Positions 7,437-14,803 of a stretch of 64,000 nt of DNA are shown here, in pieces. The position numbers and the translations under genes are program-made. The stretch lies in assembly GCA_023426125.1 (NCBI GenBank), contig JAFABI010000090.1:1-64000 (forward strand). Reading direction: 5' to 3'. The notes under the pieces were generated by a model. The model did not search any database. It was not told the origin of the DNA and saw nothing but the letters and a program-made list of their open reading frames with translations. The DNA comes from Bacillota bacterium. Its GTDB lineage: Bacteria > Bacillota > Clostridia > Acetivibrionales > DTU013. Within the stretch, counting starts at the first letter, position 1, and each line of letters begins with the position of its first letter.

Positions 7437-8948
7437 ATGGAAGATATGGCAGAAGCATTTATGGGCATAGACATAGGGACTTCGGGCGTACGTGCGGCTG
7501 TTTTCGACAGAAAAGGCAGGCAGCTTGGCCTCGAGCATATTGAGTACCCCATGCTATGCACCGAAACCGATATGGCGGAGCTGGACCCCGACGTGGTATT
7601 GGATTCCCTGGTGAATGTCGTAAAGAAATCTCTGGAAATTGCGGAGGTAAGGGCGGAGGAACTGGAGGGTATAGGCCTCAGTACAAACTTGTTCAGTTTC
7701 ATGGCGCTGGACGCGTCCGGGGGAAAACTGACAAATATCATTACCTGGGCGGATTTAAGGTCGATCCATCAGGCAGAGGAAATCGGAAGCACCTTTGACT
7801 GTTTACAGCTTTACAACCTTACGGGGTGCAGGGTGCAGCACCCCATGTACCCGCTGAGCAACATCCTCTGGCTGAAGCGGAAAAAGCCCGAGGTGTTCGC
7901 AAAAGCCGCGAAATTCATATCCCTCAAAGAATATATCCTTTTCAAGCTGTTTGGCGAGCTTATCATCGATATCACAGACGCTTCCACAACAGCCTGCTTC
8001 AACATACACCGCTTTACGTGGGATGATACGATTTTGAAGGAAGTCCTGGAGGTCTCTCCCGACAGGTTTGGCCAGCCGGTGGAATGCACCCATATCCTCA
8101 AAGGCATGAAATCCGAATATGCCGCGGCAATGGGCATATCGCGGGAAACGCCTGTGATTGTCGGCTCCGGCGACGGTATGCTGGCCAATTATGGCTGTGG
8201 TGTCGTTGACGATACTTCCATGTCCTGCACCATCGGAACGAGCGGCGCCCTTCGAATATCAGCAGGCTCTCCGCTGCTGGACCCACAGCAGCGCACCTGG
8301 TGCTACTGCTTCACCAGGGATACGTGGGTGGCAGGCGGTGCTATAAACAACGGCGGTATCGTTCTGAAATGGCTCAGGGATGAATACAGGAAACAGTATG
8401 AATTTGAGGCTGAAGCCGCAGGGATTGAGAGCATCTATGCGCTGTTTGACAGGTATGCATCGGAAATACGGCCCGGCTGCGACGGACTGGTCTTTTTGCC
8501 CTTTCTCACCGGCGAAAGGTCTCCCAACTGGAATGCAAATGCCCGGGGAACACTGCACGGCCTGAGGCTTATGCACGGGAGGAAGCATTTCATACGCGCG
8601 GCGATGGAAGGCGTCATGTACAGGATGTTTTCAGTTTTTGAAGCCATCGGAAGCATGGGAAAAAACCCCGCCCGGATCATCGCTAACGGAGGTTATGTCA
8701 ACTCAGACATCTGGCTTCAGATGCAGGCCGATATCTTCAACAGGGAAATCGCTGTGGCAGGGGTGCCGGAAGCGGCGGTTTTCGGAGCTGCCTGCATCGC
8801 CATGATCGGTACCGGCGCCCTGGACGGCTTCGGCGCCCGCCTGGAATGCATGGAGCCGCAGAAGGTAATCAAACCGGAGGAAGGCAACAGCTTTGTATAC
8901 AAGGAATGCTACAGACAATATAGAGAGCTTTATGATAGAATTAATTGA
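7437..8948 (+). CDS. FGGY family carbohydrate kinase
   Basis: This sugar kinase of about 503 residues belongs to the xylulose/gluconate/glycerol kinase superfamily. The N-terminal phosphate-1 loop is GIDIGTSGVRAAVFD, with WADLR at about residue 105. The second domain carries GSGDGMLANYGCG, the phosphate-2 region CTIGTSGALR, and FLPFLTGERSPNWN. The C-terminal adenosine-binding motif is ANGGYVNSDIWLQMQADIF. It uses ATP to phosphorylate a sugar or sugar acid. The start is uncertain: ATG at 7437, 7446 and 7461 are all possible and none has a strong ribosome binding site. The gene follows the palindromic repeat and precedes the creatininase-family gene by 14 bp. Confidence 0.88.
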   Translation: MEDMAEAFMGIDIGTSGVRAAVFDRKGRQLGLEHIEYPMLCTETDMAELDPDVVLDSLVNVVKKSLEIAEVRAEELEGIGLSTNLFSFMALDASGGKLTNIITWADLRSIHQAEEIGSTFDCLQLYNLTGCRVQHPMYPLSNILWLKRKKPEVFAKAAKFISLKEYILFKLFGELIIDITDASTTACFNIHRFTWDDTILKEVLEVSPDRFGQPVECTHILKGMKSEYAAAMGISRETPVIVGSGDGMLANYGCGVVDDTSMSCTIGTSGALRISAGSPLLDPQQRTWCYCFTRDTWVAGGAINNGGIVLKWLRDEYRKQYEFEAEAAGIESIYALFDRYASEIRPGCDGLVFLPFLTGERSPNWNANARGTLHGLRLMHGRKHFIRAAMEGVMYRMFSVFEAIGSMGKNPARIIANGGYVNSDIWLQMQADIFNREIAVAGVPEAAVFGAACIAMIGTGALDGFGARLECMEPQKVIKPEEGNSFVYKECYRQYRELYDRIN

Positions 8949-8962
8949 CAGGAGGTATCTAT

Positions 8963-9679
8963 ATGTATTGGTATAATTCTACTGCTGATGAAATTGAACA
9001 AGGCAAGCCCGATATCGCAATTTTGCCTATCGGTTCCACAGAGCAGCACGGTTCGCATCTTCCCATCGCCACCGACTATCTTATTGCCTCCGCTTTTAGT
9101 GAGGCAATCGCTCAAAGCCTGGATGCATTTCTGCTGCCTTCGCTTCCCGTGTCAACATGCCTTGAGCATCGAGGAAAAAAGGGGAGTGTCTGGATAAAAC
9201 CCGTCACTTTTATCAATGTCGTGAAAGATATCGTAACCTCCCTGAAGGACCAGGGCTTTCAAAAGATCGTGATTATAAACTGCCATGGCGGCAATTTTGC
9301 CCTCGGGCCGGCCGTAAGGGAGCTGAATGCGTCCAATCCGGACATTAAGGTCATTATCCTGGACTTTGAGAAATTCCTTCCCCAGGCCCTGGAGAAAAAG
9401 CTGCTGGAATGCAAGGACAACCTGCATGCCTGTGAATATGAGACCTCTCTTATCTTACATCTGCATCCTGAGCTTGTTAGGAAAGACCGAATCCAGGACT
9501 GCGTACCGTCTGTACCAAGGGAGTATATGAACTATGATTCCATTTTCAGGTACAGCAGCAGCGGTGTGTGGGGTAAGCCCAGCCTGGCTTCGGCCGAAAA
9601 GGGGGAAAAGATATTCAAGCATATGGTTAACAGCGGGGCGGATTATATTGCAAGAACCTTTACTTATTTTCAAGATTAG
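8963..9679 (+). CDS. Creatininase family metallohydrolase
   Basis: This 238-residue protein has the creatininase/arginine-formamide amidohydrolase fold signature. It begins with ILPIGSTEQHGSHLPIATDYLIA (metal ligands Glu, His and Asp), followed by INCHGGNFAL and the acidic-His motif HACEYETSLIL. Family members hydrolyse cyclic amides or formamides using two divalent metals. It starts at ATG 8963 with AGGAGGT eight bases upstream, not at the upstream in-frame ATG. It is the last gene of the TetR-linked operon and is followed by a hairpin at 9716. With the PreA-PreT-like reductase it could open a reduced cyclic amide, which is an inference only. Confidence 0.85.
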   Translation: MYWYNSTADEIEQGKPDIAILPIGSTEQHGSHLPIATDYLIASAFSEAIAQSLDAFLLPSLPVSTCLEHRGKKGSVWIKPVTFINVVKDIVTSLKDQGFQKIVIINCHGGNFALGPAVRELNASNPDIKVIILDFEKFLPQALEKKLLECKDNLHACEYETSLILHLHPELVRKDRIQDCVPSVPREYMNYDSIFRYSSSGVWGKPSLASAEKGEKIFKHMVNSGADYIARTFTYFQD

Positions 9680-9715
9680 GTCACCGAATCGATCACGGAT
9701 GGGGAATTTTGTTGA

Positions 9716-9753
9716 AATCCTTGAAACACTGGATAATCAGTGCTTCAAGGATT
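9716..9753 (+). terminator. Hairpin after the TetR-linked operon
   Basis: AATCCTTGAAACACTG pairs with CAGTGCTTCAAGGATT (15 of 16 bp) around a GATAAT loop. The following bases (ATAGTTTGTTG) are only weakly T-rich, so efficient intrinsic termination is uncertain. Its position 36 bp after the creatininase-family stop supports an end-of-operon role. Confidence 0.55.
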
Positions 9754-9947
9754 ATAGTTTGTTGTAAATAAAAAAGTTATAGAAGGTATTTGTAGTTTTT
9801 AATTCCAGCGGCTTGTCATTGGGCATTTTGATTATTATGCACATAAAAATCCACGTATGAATGTATGTAAATTTGTGCTACACTTATAGGGATAAAGTAT
9901 AAAATTGATTGCTTAATCCGGTATGCATGGAAAGGAGCCTTAACTGT

Positions 9948-10175
9948 ATGATAAATAGACAACAAATTAATCTTGTTAATTATATGGTGGTATGTATTAA
10001 TGAATTTGCAACCCGGTATAATTTGAGCAGTAAAGATGCTTTCGATTATTTATATAAACATGATGGAATAAATTTCTTAAAGGAGAATTATGAAATAGAG
10101 CATACACTCAGCATTGAAGATGCTATCGATGATATGGTGCTGGTATGCAGAAAAAATGGGGGATATCTGCTATGA
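9948..10175 (+). CDS. DUF3791 family small protein
   Basis: This 75-residue acidic protein (INRQQINLVNYMVVCINEFA, AFDYLYKHDGINFLKENYEIEH) matches the pattern of DUF3791 proteins, which in Clostridia and Bacteroides lie directly upstream of DUF3990 genes. ATG 9948 is preceded by AAAGGAG at 10 bp. Its stop overlaps the next start (ATGA), so the two are translationally coupled. The family's function is not established. The tight pairing suggests a two- or three-gene toxin-antitoxin-like module, which is inference. Confidence 0.75.
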   Translation: MINRQQINLVNYMVVCINEFATRYNLSSKDAFDYLYKHDGINFLKENYEIEHTLSIEDAIDDMVLVCRKNGGYLL

Positions 10176-10420
10176 TTCTATATCACGGTTCCAATTCCCT
10201 TATTGAAAAAGTTGAACTACAAAGATGCAAGCCTTTTAAGGATTTCGGTAGAGGTTTCTACTGTATTACCATTAAAAGACAGGCAGAATTAATGGCTAAG
10301 AGGGTTGCGGCTATATTTGATGGTACTGTGAAAGGTATGGAATATAGAAGGTTGACAGATCAATACTCTTTTCATTCTGATAATTCTTTACGTTATCTCA
10401 TATCATCGGGAGGTATTTAG
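10172..10420 (+). pseudogene. DUF3990 family protein with internal deletion
   Basis: The 82-residue frame begins like a normal DUF3990 protein (ILYHGSNSLIEKVELQRC, FGRGFYCITIKRQAELMAKR) and ends like one (GMEYRRLTDQYSFHSDNSLRYL). The central part of the usual ~150-170 residue protein is missing between VAAIFDGT and VKGMEYRR. DUF3990 has been related to ADP-ribosyltransferase-like folds (from memory). The N-terminal YHGS motif would fit that, but the lost middle probably makes this copy inactive. The reading frame is retained, so a residual short protein may still be made. Function is otherwise unknown. Confidence 0.7.
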
Positions 10421-10421
10421 A

Positions 10422-10652
10422 ATGGATGTCAAAAAAGCATTGATTGAAGGTATTACCCAGGACTTAATTATATTTGTAGTTGAAGATAACCGGATTCCCA
10501 TTGATGAAGCAATGAAGAAAGTATATGACTCTACTATATTTGAGAAACTTTCGAATTATGATACAGGTCTTTACAGGGAAAGCTCTGCCTATGTATATGA
10601 ATTATTTAAGGATGAACTGAGAGAGGGCAGAATTGTTCAAAAAGAGTTGTAG
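10422..10652 (+). CDS. Small hypothetical protein of the DUF3791/DUF3990 cassette
   Basis: This 76-residue helical protein (MDVKKALIEGITQDLIIFVVEDNRI, DEAMKKVYDSTIFEKLSNYDTG, YVYELFKDELREGRI) starts one base after the preceding stop. Its GGGAGG ribosome binding site lies inside the end of the DUF3990 frame. Proteins of this type commonly accompany DUF3990 genes. I do not know a biochemical function. Intact length and strong translation signal suggest it is still expressed despite the damaged neighbour. Confidence 0.65.
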   Translation: MDVKKALIEGITQDLIIFVVEDNRIPIDEAMKKVYDSTIFEKLSNYDTGLYRESSAYVYELFKDELREGRIVQKEL

Positions 10653-10880
10653 GATACTTTACATTTAATCCCAAGGGGATTTGGAACTCCCGAAGAAATA
10701 TGCAAAAACGCGGAAATAATGAAAAAACATTTGTTCGTAGAGGACGGAGGCTTGAGTGGGCAAAGCGAAATCGGCCACGACATTCCCTGGAAAATGTCAG
10801 AGCCGTGTTGAATTGCTGGTAGTGACGAAATTTCTATGACTTAGAAAAAAATCCAAATTTTATTTTTCTTTCAAAACTTA
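10653..10880. other. Gap without recognised gene
   Basis: No frame over about 60 codons with a ribosome binding site is visible. The stretch 10670-10820 has coding-like composition but is closed in all frames, so it may be decayed cassette sequence. The lonB promoter region follows at 10883. Confidence 0.4.
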
Positions 10881-10882
10881 CC

Positions 10883-10912
10883 GGATAAAGTTCATACAGG
10901 GTGTGAATAATA
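10883..10912 (+). promoter_or_regulatory. Candidate forespore (sigma-F/sigma-G) promoter of lonB
   Basis: GGATA (10883-10887) is followed after 15 bp by GTGAATAATA (10903-10912). Read as sigma-F, this fits a GNATA / GGNNANANTR pattern with one clear mismatch. Read as sigma-G, GGATA-N18-AATAATA fits GNATR / CATNNTA with one mismatch. LonB of Bacillus subtilis is a forespore protease, so the match is biologically sensible, but the consensus forms are quoted from memory. Confidence 0.45.
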
Positions 10913-10948
10913 ATCCCGTGAAACTATGAAAACACGGGAGGAAACGGA

Positions 10949-12646
10949 ATGTTGACCAACACCTTTCTTATAATACAGTTTTTCTTTTCCATCATTATCG
11001 GCCTGTATTTTTTAAACCTGCTGAAATCACAGCAGGGGAATAAAAGCGCCATCGAAAAGGAATCCCGGAAGGAGCTGGAGAAGCTGAGGCGGCTCAAGGA
11101 AATCAAGCTGACGGAGCCCCTTTCTGAAAAGACACGCCCGGCTACCCTGCAGGATATCGTAGGGCAGGAACAGGGTCTTAAAGCGCTGCGTGCGGCCTTG
11201 TGCGGACCCAATCCCCAGCATGTCATCATCTATGGGCCTCCGGGGATAGGAAAAACGGCGGCTGCAAGGGTTATCCTGGAGGAAGCCAGGAATGTATCCA
11301 TTTCACCTTTCAGGAAGGAAGCGAAGTTTGTTGAGGTGGATGCGACCATTTTGCGTTTTGATGAAAGAGGAATCGCCGATCCCTTGATAGGCTCCGTACA
11401 TGATCCGATCTACCAGGGGGCGGGAGCCTACGGGGTAGCGGGGATTCCGCAGCCGAAACCGGGCGCCGTGACAAAAGCCCATGGCGGCATACTTTTTATT
11501 GATGAAATCGGTGAACTCCATCCGGTTCAGATGAACAAGCTTTTGAAAGTGCTGGAAGACAGGAAGGTTTTTCTCGAAAGCGCTTATTACAGCTCGGAGG
11601 ACGGAAATATTCCCCTGCATATCCATGAAATCTTTCAGAAAGGGCTTCCCGCCGATTTCAGGCTTGTGGGAGCCACTACAAGGACGCCGGAAGAATTGCC
11701 TCCTGCGCTCAGGTCCAGGTGTGTGGAAATCTATTTCCGGCCTCTTCTCAGTGAAGAGGTATCCATTATCGCCAGGAATGCAGCGGTAAGAGGAGGTTTC
11801 AAAATAGAGGACGGAACGGAGGAGCTGATCGCCAGATATGCCCAGAACGGCAGGGATGCGGTGAATATCGTACAGATCGCGGGCGGCGTGGTGCAGGTGG
11901 AAAGCCGGAACAGGATCACCCGGAAGGATATCGAGTGGGTCGTGGAATTTGGCCATTACAGCCCGCGTATTGATAAGAAAATCTGTTCCAGCGAGCAGAG
12001 GATCGGCTGCATCAATGGGCTGGCCGTATTCGGAAACAGCACCGGGATGGTTATTGATATCGAGGTGTCGGCATATAAGGCAGCCGCCGGTAAAGGCACG
12101 ATCAAGGTCACCGGGATCGTTGATGAAGAGGAAATCGACAACAGGGGGCATAAGCTGAAGAGATCAAGTTCAGCCAGGGCTTCTGTTGAAAATGTGCTGA
12201 CGGTGCTTAAAAGGTTTCTGGATGTCGATGTCAGGGAATATGACATCCATATGAATTTTCCGGGGGGAATACCCATTGACGGCCCTTCTGCAGGCATTGC
12301 CATTGCCGTTGCGGTCTATTCGGCCATCATGAACCTCCCGGTCAGCAGCAATATCGCCATGACCGGCGAGCTTTCCATCAGGGGCAAAGTAAAGCCTGTC
12401 GGCGGTGTGGCTGCGAAAGTGGACGCCGCCAGGCTGGCGGGAATAGGCAAGGTGCTGGTGCCCCGCGAAAACTGGCAGGAAACCTTTAGCGATCTGGGAA
12501 TTGAGGTTATCGCGGTGGAGGATATCGTCCAGGTTCTGGAGCTGGCCTTCAATGCAAAGATCGGCGAAAAAGGGGAGATACCTTTTCAAAAGCCGGCAGT
12601 GTCTATTATTGCCGCTTCAGCGGCAAGCATTGACAAGGGCTTTTGA
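10949..12646 (+). CDS. lonB: Sporulation ATP-dependent protease LonB
   Basis: This 565-residue membrane-anchored Lon-type protease has an N-terminal membrane helix (FLIIQFFFSIIIGLYFL, residues 5-22) and a charged linker. The AAA+ module carries Walker A GPPGIGKTAAAR (about 95) and Walker B GGILFIDEIGEL, with RSRC as the arginine-finger region. The C-terminal S16 protease domain has the catalytic Ser in PIDGPSAGIAIA and the catalytic Lys in GKVKPVGGVAAKVDAA. Length and lack of the LON substrate domain match Bacillus LonB. It acts in the forespore of endospore formers. A strong terminator follows, so it is monocistronic. Confidence 0.92.
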   Translation: MLTNTFLIIQFFFSIIIGLYFLNLLKSQQGNKSAIEKESRKELEKLRRLKEIKLTEPLSEKTRPATLQDIVGQEQGLKALRAALCGPNPQHVIIYGPPGIGKTAAARVILEEARNVSISPFRKEAKFVEVDATILRFDERGIADPLIGSVHDPIYQGAGAYGVAGIPQPKPGAVTKAHGGILFIDEIGELHPVQMNKLLKVLEDRKVFLESAYYSSEDGNIPLHIHEIFQKGLPADFRLVGATTRTPEELPPALRSRCVEIYFRPLLSEEVSIIARNAAVRGGFKIEDGTEELIARYAQNGRDAVNIVQIAGGVVQVESRNRITRKDIEWVVEFGHYSPRIDKKICSSEQRIGCINGLAVFGNSTGMVIDIEVSAYKAAAGKGTIKVTGIVDEEEIDNRGHKLKRSSSARASVENVLTVLKRFLDVDVREYDIHMNFPGGIPIDGPSAGIAIAVAVYSAIMNLPVSSNIAMTGELSIRGKVKPVGGVAAKVDAARLAGIGKVLVPRENWQETFSDLGIEVIAVEDIVQVLELAFNAKIGEKGEIPFQKPAVSIIAASAASIDKGF

Positions 12647-12652
12647 TGACAG

Positions 12653-12682
12653 ACACGCAGGAACGGTTCCTGCGTGTTTTTT
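12653..12682 (+). terminator. Intrinsic terminator of lonB
   Basis: ACACGCAGGAA and TTCCTGCGTGT form an 11-bp stem around CGG, immediately followed by a run of six T, starting 6 bp after the lonB stop codon. Confidence 0.9.
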
Positions 12683-12722
12683 CCAATAGATACACGAACG
12701 GTTTTTACATGCTATGATACAT

Positions 12723-12932
12723 GGGGACGGTTCTTGATTATTGGCGAAAATCAATTATATTTTTGCTAAAAGGCTATTTCAATGCCATATTCAGCTAATG
12801 AAAATACAGTAGAACCGTCCCCGTGTATTTCTGGGGACGGTTCTTGATTATTGGCAAAAATCAATTATATTTTTGCCAAAAGGGCTATTTCAATGCCATA
12901 TTCAGCTAATGAAATACAGTAGAACCGTCCCC
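12723..12932. repeat. Tandem pair of GGGGACGGTTCT palindromic repeats
   Basis: Two nearly identical 100-bp units (12723-12822 and 12833-12932) are arranged head to tail with a 110-bp period. Each is bounded by GGGGACGGTTCT and its inverse AGAACCGTCCCC. Internal differences are a few substitutions and one-base indels. The first unit follows a GATACAT and the spacer reads GTGTATTTCT. This is the clearest local tandem duplication in the window. Repeats of this type in Clostridia are often REP-like elements mobilised by Y1 transposases, which is inference here. Confidence 0.85.
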
Positions 12933-12959
12933 GTGTATTTAAAGCTGTCGGATCCTGTA

Positions 12960-12980
12960 AAAGCCCGGACTTATCCGGAT
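12960..12980 (-). terminator. Weak terminator for the XRE/membrane protein pair
   Basis: Read on the minus strand, CCGGA-TAAG-TCCGG is followed by GCTTTTA, 20 bp beyond the membrane protein stop. The stem is only 5 bp, so confidence is modest. Confidence 0.4.
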
Positions 12981-12998
12981 GCCGCAGTAAAGGCATGT

Positions 12999-13430
12999 CT
13001 ACATTTCCCTGTATAATTTGTTAAAAAAGTAAATGTAAATTCCAATGACAAGCAAATTGGCCCCTACCAGAAGCAATATTACAGTCACACCGGCATTCAT
13101 CAAAGCGAAAGCAAGCATTAATGCGCTATTGATATAAATCATGGCACTAAATGCTTTGGCTTTTGCTGCATTGTTAATCAATTGGTTCCGCTCATCTTTT
13201 TGTTCAATTTCTATTCTGCGTGCTTCTGCCGGGTGGTTTTTAATTGTTTTGGCTTGAATTATGGAACCTAGATTTAGTCCAAACACACCAGAGGCTATAC
13301 CTATTAAAACATAGGGTAAAGCCACGATTTCCGGCAACCAATTCATCTTTATGATGATACCGCCTGCCGCAGCCAGAATTACGGCGAATAGTATTCCGAT
13401 GATATTTATACCGGTTTTTTTACTTTTCAT
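12999..13430 (-). CDS. Four-helix membrane protein, partner of XRE regulator
   Basis: This 143-residue integral membrane protein has two hydrophobic pairs: GINIIGILFAVILAAAGGIII with VALPYVLIGIASGVFGLNL, and AFSAMIYINSALMLAFALM with VTVILLLVGANLLVIGIYIYFF. The charged loop between them includes RIEIEQKDERNQLINNAAKAKA. It resembles DUF2178-type proteins that are encoded with small XRE regulators in Firmicutes. It overlaps the regulator gene by 11 bp, which indicates co-translation. The function of this pair is not established. I do not see enzymatic motifs. Confidence 0.75.
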   Translation of the reverse strand: MKSKKTGINIIGILFAVILAAAGGIIIKMNWLPEIVALPYVLIGIASGVFGLNLGSIIQAKTIKNHPAEARRIEIEQKDERNQLINNAAKAKAFSAMIYINSALMLAFALMNAGVTVILLLVGANLLVIGIYIYFFNKLYREM

Positions 13431-13632
13431 TTTTTAAATCCTCCTCATAGATAAAGATCTCTTCGATGGTCATGCCAAAATAAATGGCAATTTTATAAGC
13501 CAGAATAATTGACGGATTATAGCGCCCACTTTCAAGGGAGCCAATGGTTTGCCTTGATACCTCAAGGGCATCTGCCAGTTCCTCCTGGGTAATACCCTTC
13601 TGTTTGCGTATTTCTTCCAATCGGTTTTTCAA
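13420..13632 (-). CDS. XRE family helix-turn-helix regulator
   Basis: This 70-residue one-domain DNA-binding protein (MKNRLEEIRKQKGITQEELA, VSRQTIGSLESGRYNPS) is followed by an acidic tail. A TTG start at 13632 is chosen because AAAGGAG lies 8 bp upstream of it, whereas the upstream in-frame GTG would overlap that ribosome binding site. The starting sequence MKNRLEE is also typical for this YozG-like family. It probably represses its own operon through the perfect palindrome at 13659 and its imperfect copy at 13705. The downstream membrane protein is its likely co-regulated partner. Confidence 0.9.
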   Translation of the reverse strand: MKNRLEEIRKQKGITQEELADALEVSRQTIGSLESGRYNPSIILAYKIAIYFGMTIEEIFIYEEDLKNEK

Positions 13633-13658
13633 GTCCCACACTCCTTTCTTTTAAACGA

Positions 13659-13722
13659 TGTAAAGTTAACTTTACATTTATAGAATACTACCAAATCACA
13701 TAAATGTCAAGCTAACTTTGCA
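13659..13722 (-). promoter_or_regulatory. XRE promoter with two operators
   Basis: On the minus strand TTGACA (13710-13705) and TATTCT (13687-13682) are 17 bp apart. A perfect 18-bp palindrome TGTAAAGTTAACTTTACA (13659-13676) lies just downstream of the -10. An imperfect copy TGTCAAGCTAACTTTGCA (13705-13722) covers the -35. The palindrome centres are 46 bp apart. This is a classic autorepression layout. Confidence 0.75.
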
Positions 13723-13813
13723 TTTTGTAAGTTGTACAATTTTATGGCAGCAGTTTTCTGTAGGAGTGAGTCTGCAGACGCAAGCAGAACCGGCCCCACG
13801 TGTGTCTCCTGTA

Positions 13814-13833
13814 GGGGCGCGCATTGCGCGTCC
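13814..13833. repeat. GC-rich REP-like palindrome (GGGGCGCGCATTGCGCGTCC)
   Basis: This 20-bp palindrome with ATT at its centre is the first of about a dozen related sequences in the window. Others are at 32116, 32165, 40017, 40064, 40803, 40918, 52105, 52222, 54097, 60630, 61736 and 61905. It lies in the gap between the XRE gene and the nuclease. Confidence 0.7.
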
Positions 13834-13903
13834 ACATGAATGCAGTCTATGGTGACAAATACCTTTTGCGGCATTTTTTGCGGCATCACAAAATGGGAAA
13901 GAC

Positions 13904-13932
13904 TTGAAAATAGAACGTATGTTTGGTATAAT
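13904..13932 (+). promoter_or_regulatory. Sigma-A promoter of the nuclease gene
   Basis: TTGAAA (13904-13909) and TATAAT (13927-13932) are separated by 17 bp, 32 bp ahead of the start codon. Confidence 0.7.
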
Positions 13933-13963
13933 ACATAAAGAATACCTGTTTAAAGGAGAAACA

Positions 13964-14596
13964 ATGAAAAGATACATATTGCTTTTTGCTGCTGTTTTGT
14001 CCGCTGTGGCTTTCATTGCGGCAAACCTGGCAAACACCGGTACGCATAAATTGGTCATGCCGGAAGAAATGCCCGCTTTCAGGCTTGCCGATCTCAAAGA
14101 GGGTCTTGGCTCTCACAAGTATATCAAGGCCTATATCAGCGGTGTTACTGATGGAGACACGCTGGAAATTATTTACCGGAAGGAAGAATATAAAGTACGT
14201 CTTTTGTGTATTGATACGCCCGAAAGCGTAAAAAAGGGAATTGAAGTACAGCCATACGCTCGTGAAGCGTCCGAACTGACAAAAAAGCTGGCGCTTCACA
14301 AGAACGTACGGCTTGTTTTTGAAAAGGGCCTCCGGGATAGGTATGGACGCCTGCTGGCATATATAATATTGGAGAACGGGCAAAATCTCAATGCCTTGCT
14401 GGTTAGAAACGGCTATGCCAGGGCTGAGCTGGTAAGTCCCAATACAAGCAACAAGAAATATTTCCTGAAACTGCAAAAGGAGGCCATTGAGGACCGCATG
14501 GGCATGTGGCGCCTGGATGGCGCAAAACAGCCCTTTGTGAAAAACAGCGATGGGAATTACATACCAAGGTATTGGGAAACGAAAGAAGCTTCTTAA
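13964..14596 (+). CDS. Exported thermonuclease (staphylococcal nuclease family)
   Basis: This 210-residue protein has an N-terminal signal or anchor helix (YILLFAAVLSAVAFIAANLA). The SNase OB-fold follows, with Ca2+-binding Asp in VTDGDTLEI, the catalytic Arg in VRLLCIDTPES, the catalytic Glu region VQPYAREASELTKKL and the second Arg in LRDRYGRLLAYI. It would cleave DNA and RNA outside the membrane. ATG 13964 has AAAGGAG 7 bp upstream. The tail NYIPRYWETK is short and may not form a further domain. It is transcribed from its own promoter. Confidence 0.9.
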   Translation: MKRYILLFAAVLSAVAFIAANLANTGTHKLVMPEEMPAFRLADLKEGLGSHKYIKAYISGVTDGDTLEIIYRKEEYKVRLLCIDTPESVKKGIEVQPYAREASELTKKLALHKNVRLVFEKGLRDRYGRLLAYIILENGQNLNALLVRNGYARAELVSPNTSNKKYFLKLQKEAIEDRMGMWRLDGAKQPFVKNSDGNYIPRYWETKEAS

Positions 14597-14622
14597 CAAA
14601 TGATTGCCGGTCATGGTATACT
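14593..14622 (+). promoter_or_regulatory. Promoter of uppP
   Basis: TTAACA (14593-14598) and TATACT (14617-14622) are 18 bp apart and start right at the nuclease stop. They give uppP an untranslated leader of about 175 nt. A 67-codon frame in that leader begins upstream of the predicted start site and is probably not a gene. Confidence 0.5.
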
Positions 14623-14803
14623 ATCCTGGCAGGTTGCTGTGTGATAAGCACTGGCGCAAATATTGCTTATCCTTTGGATTTTCTGAAAATGCGGTCCCAA
14701 TGCGCATGGCATTTTTGGGAGATCGTAAGAAATATTTTCAGTGCTCACAATGTGTTTTACCAAAATTTTTTGCCGGTGCTAAAGCGGCGGAAGGACGGCA
14801 AAC

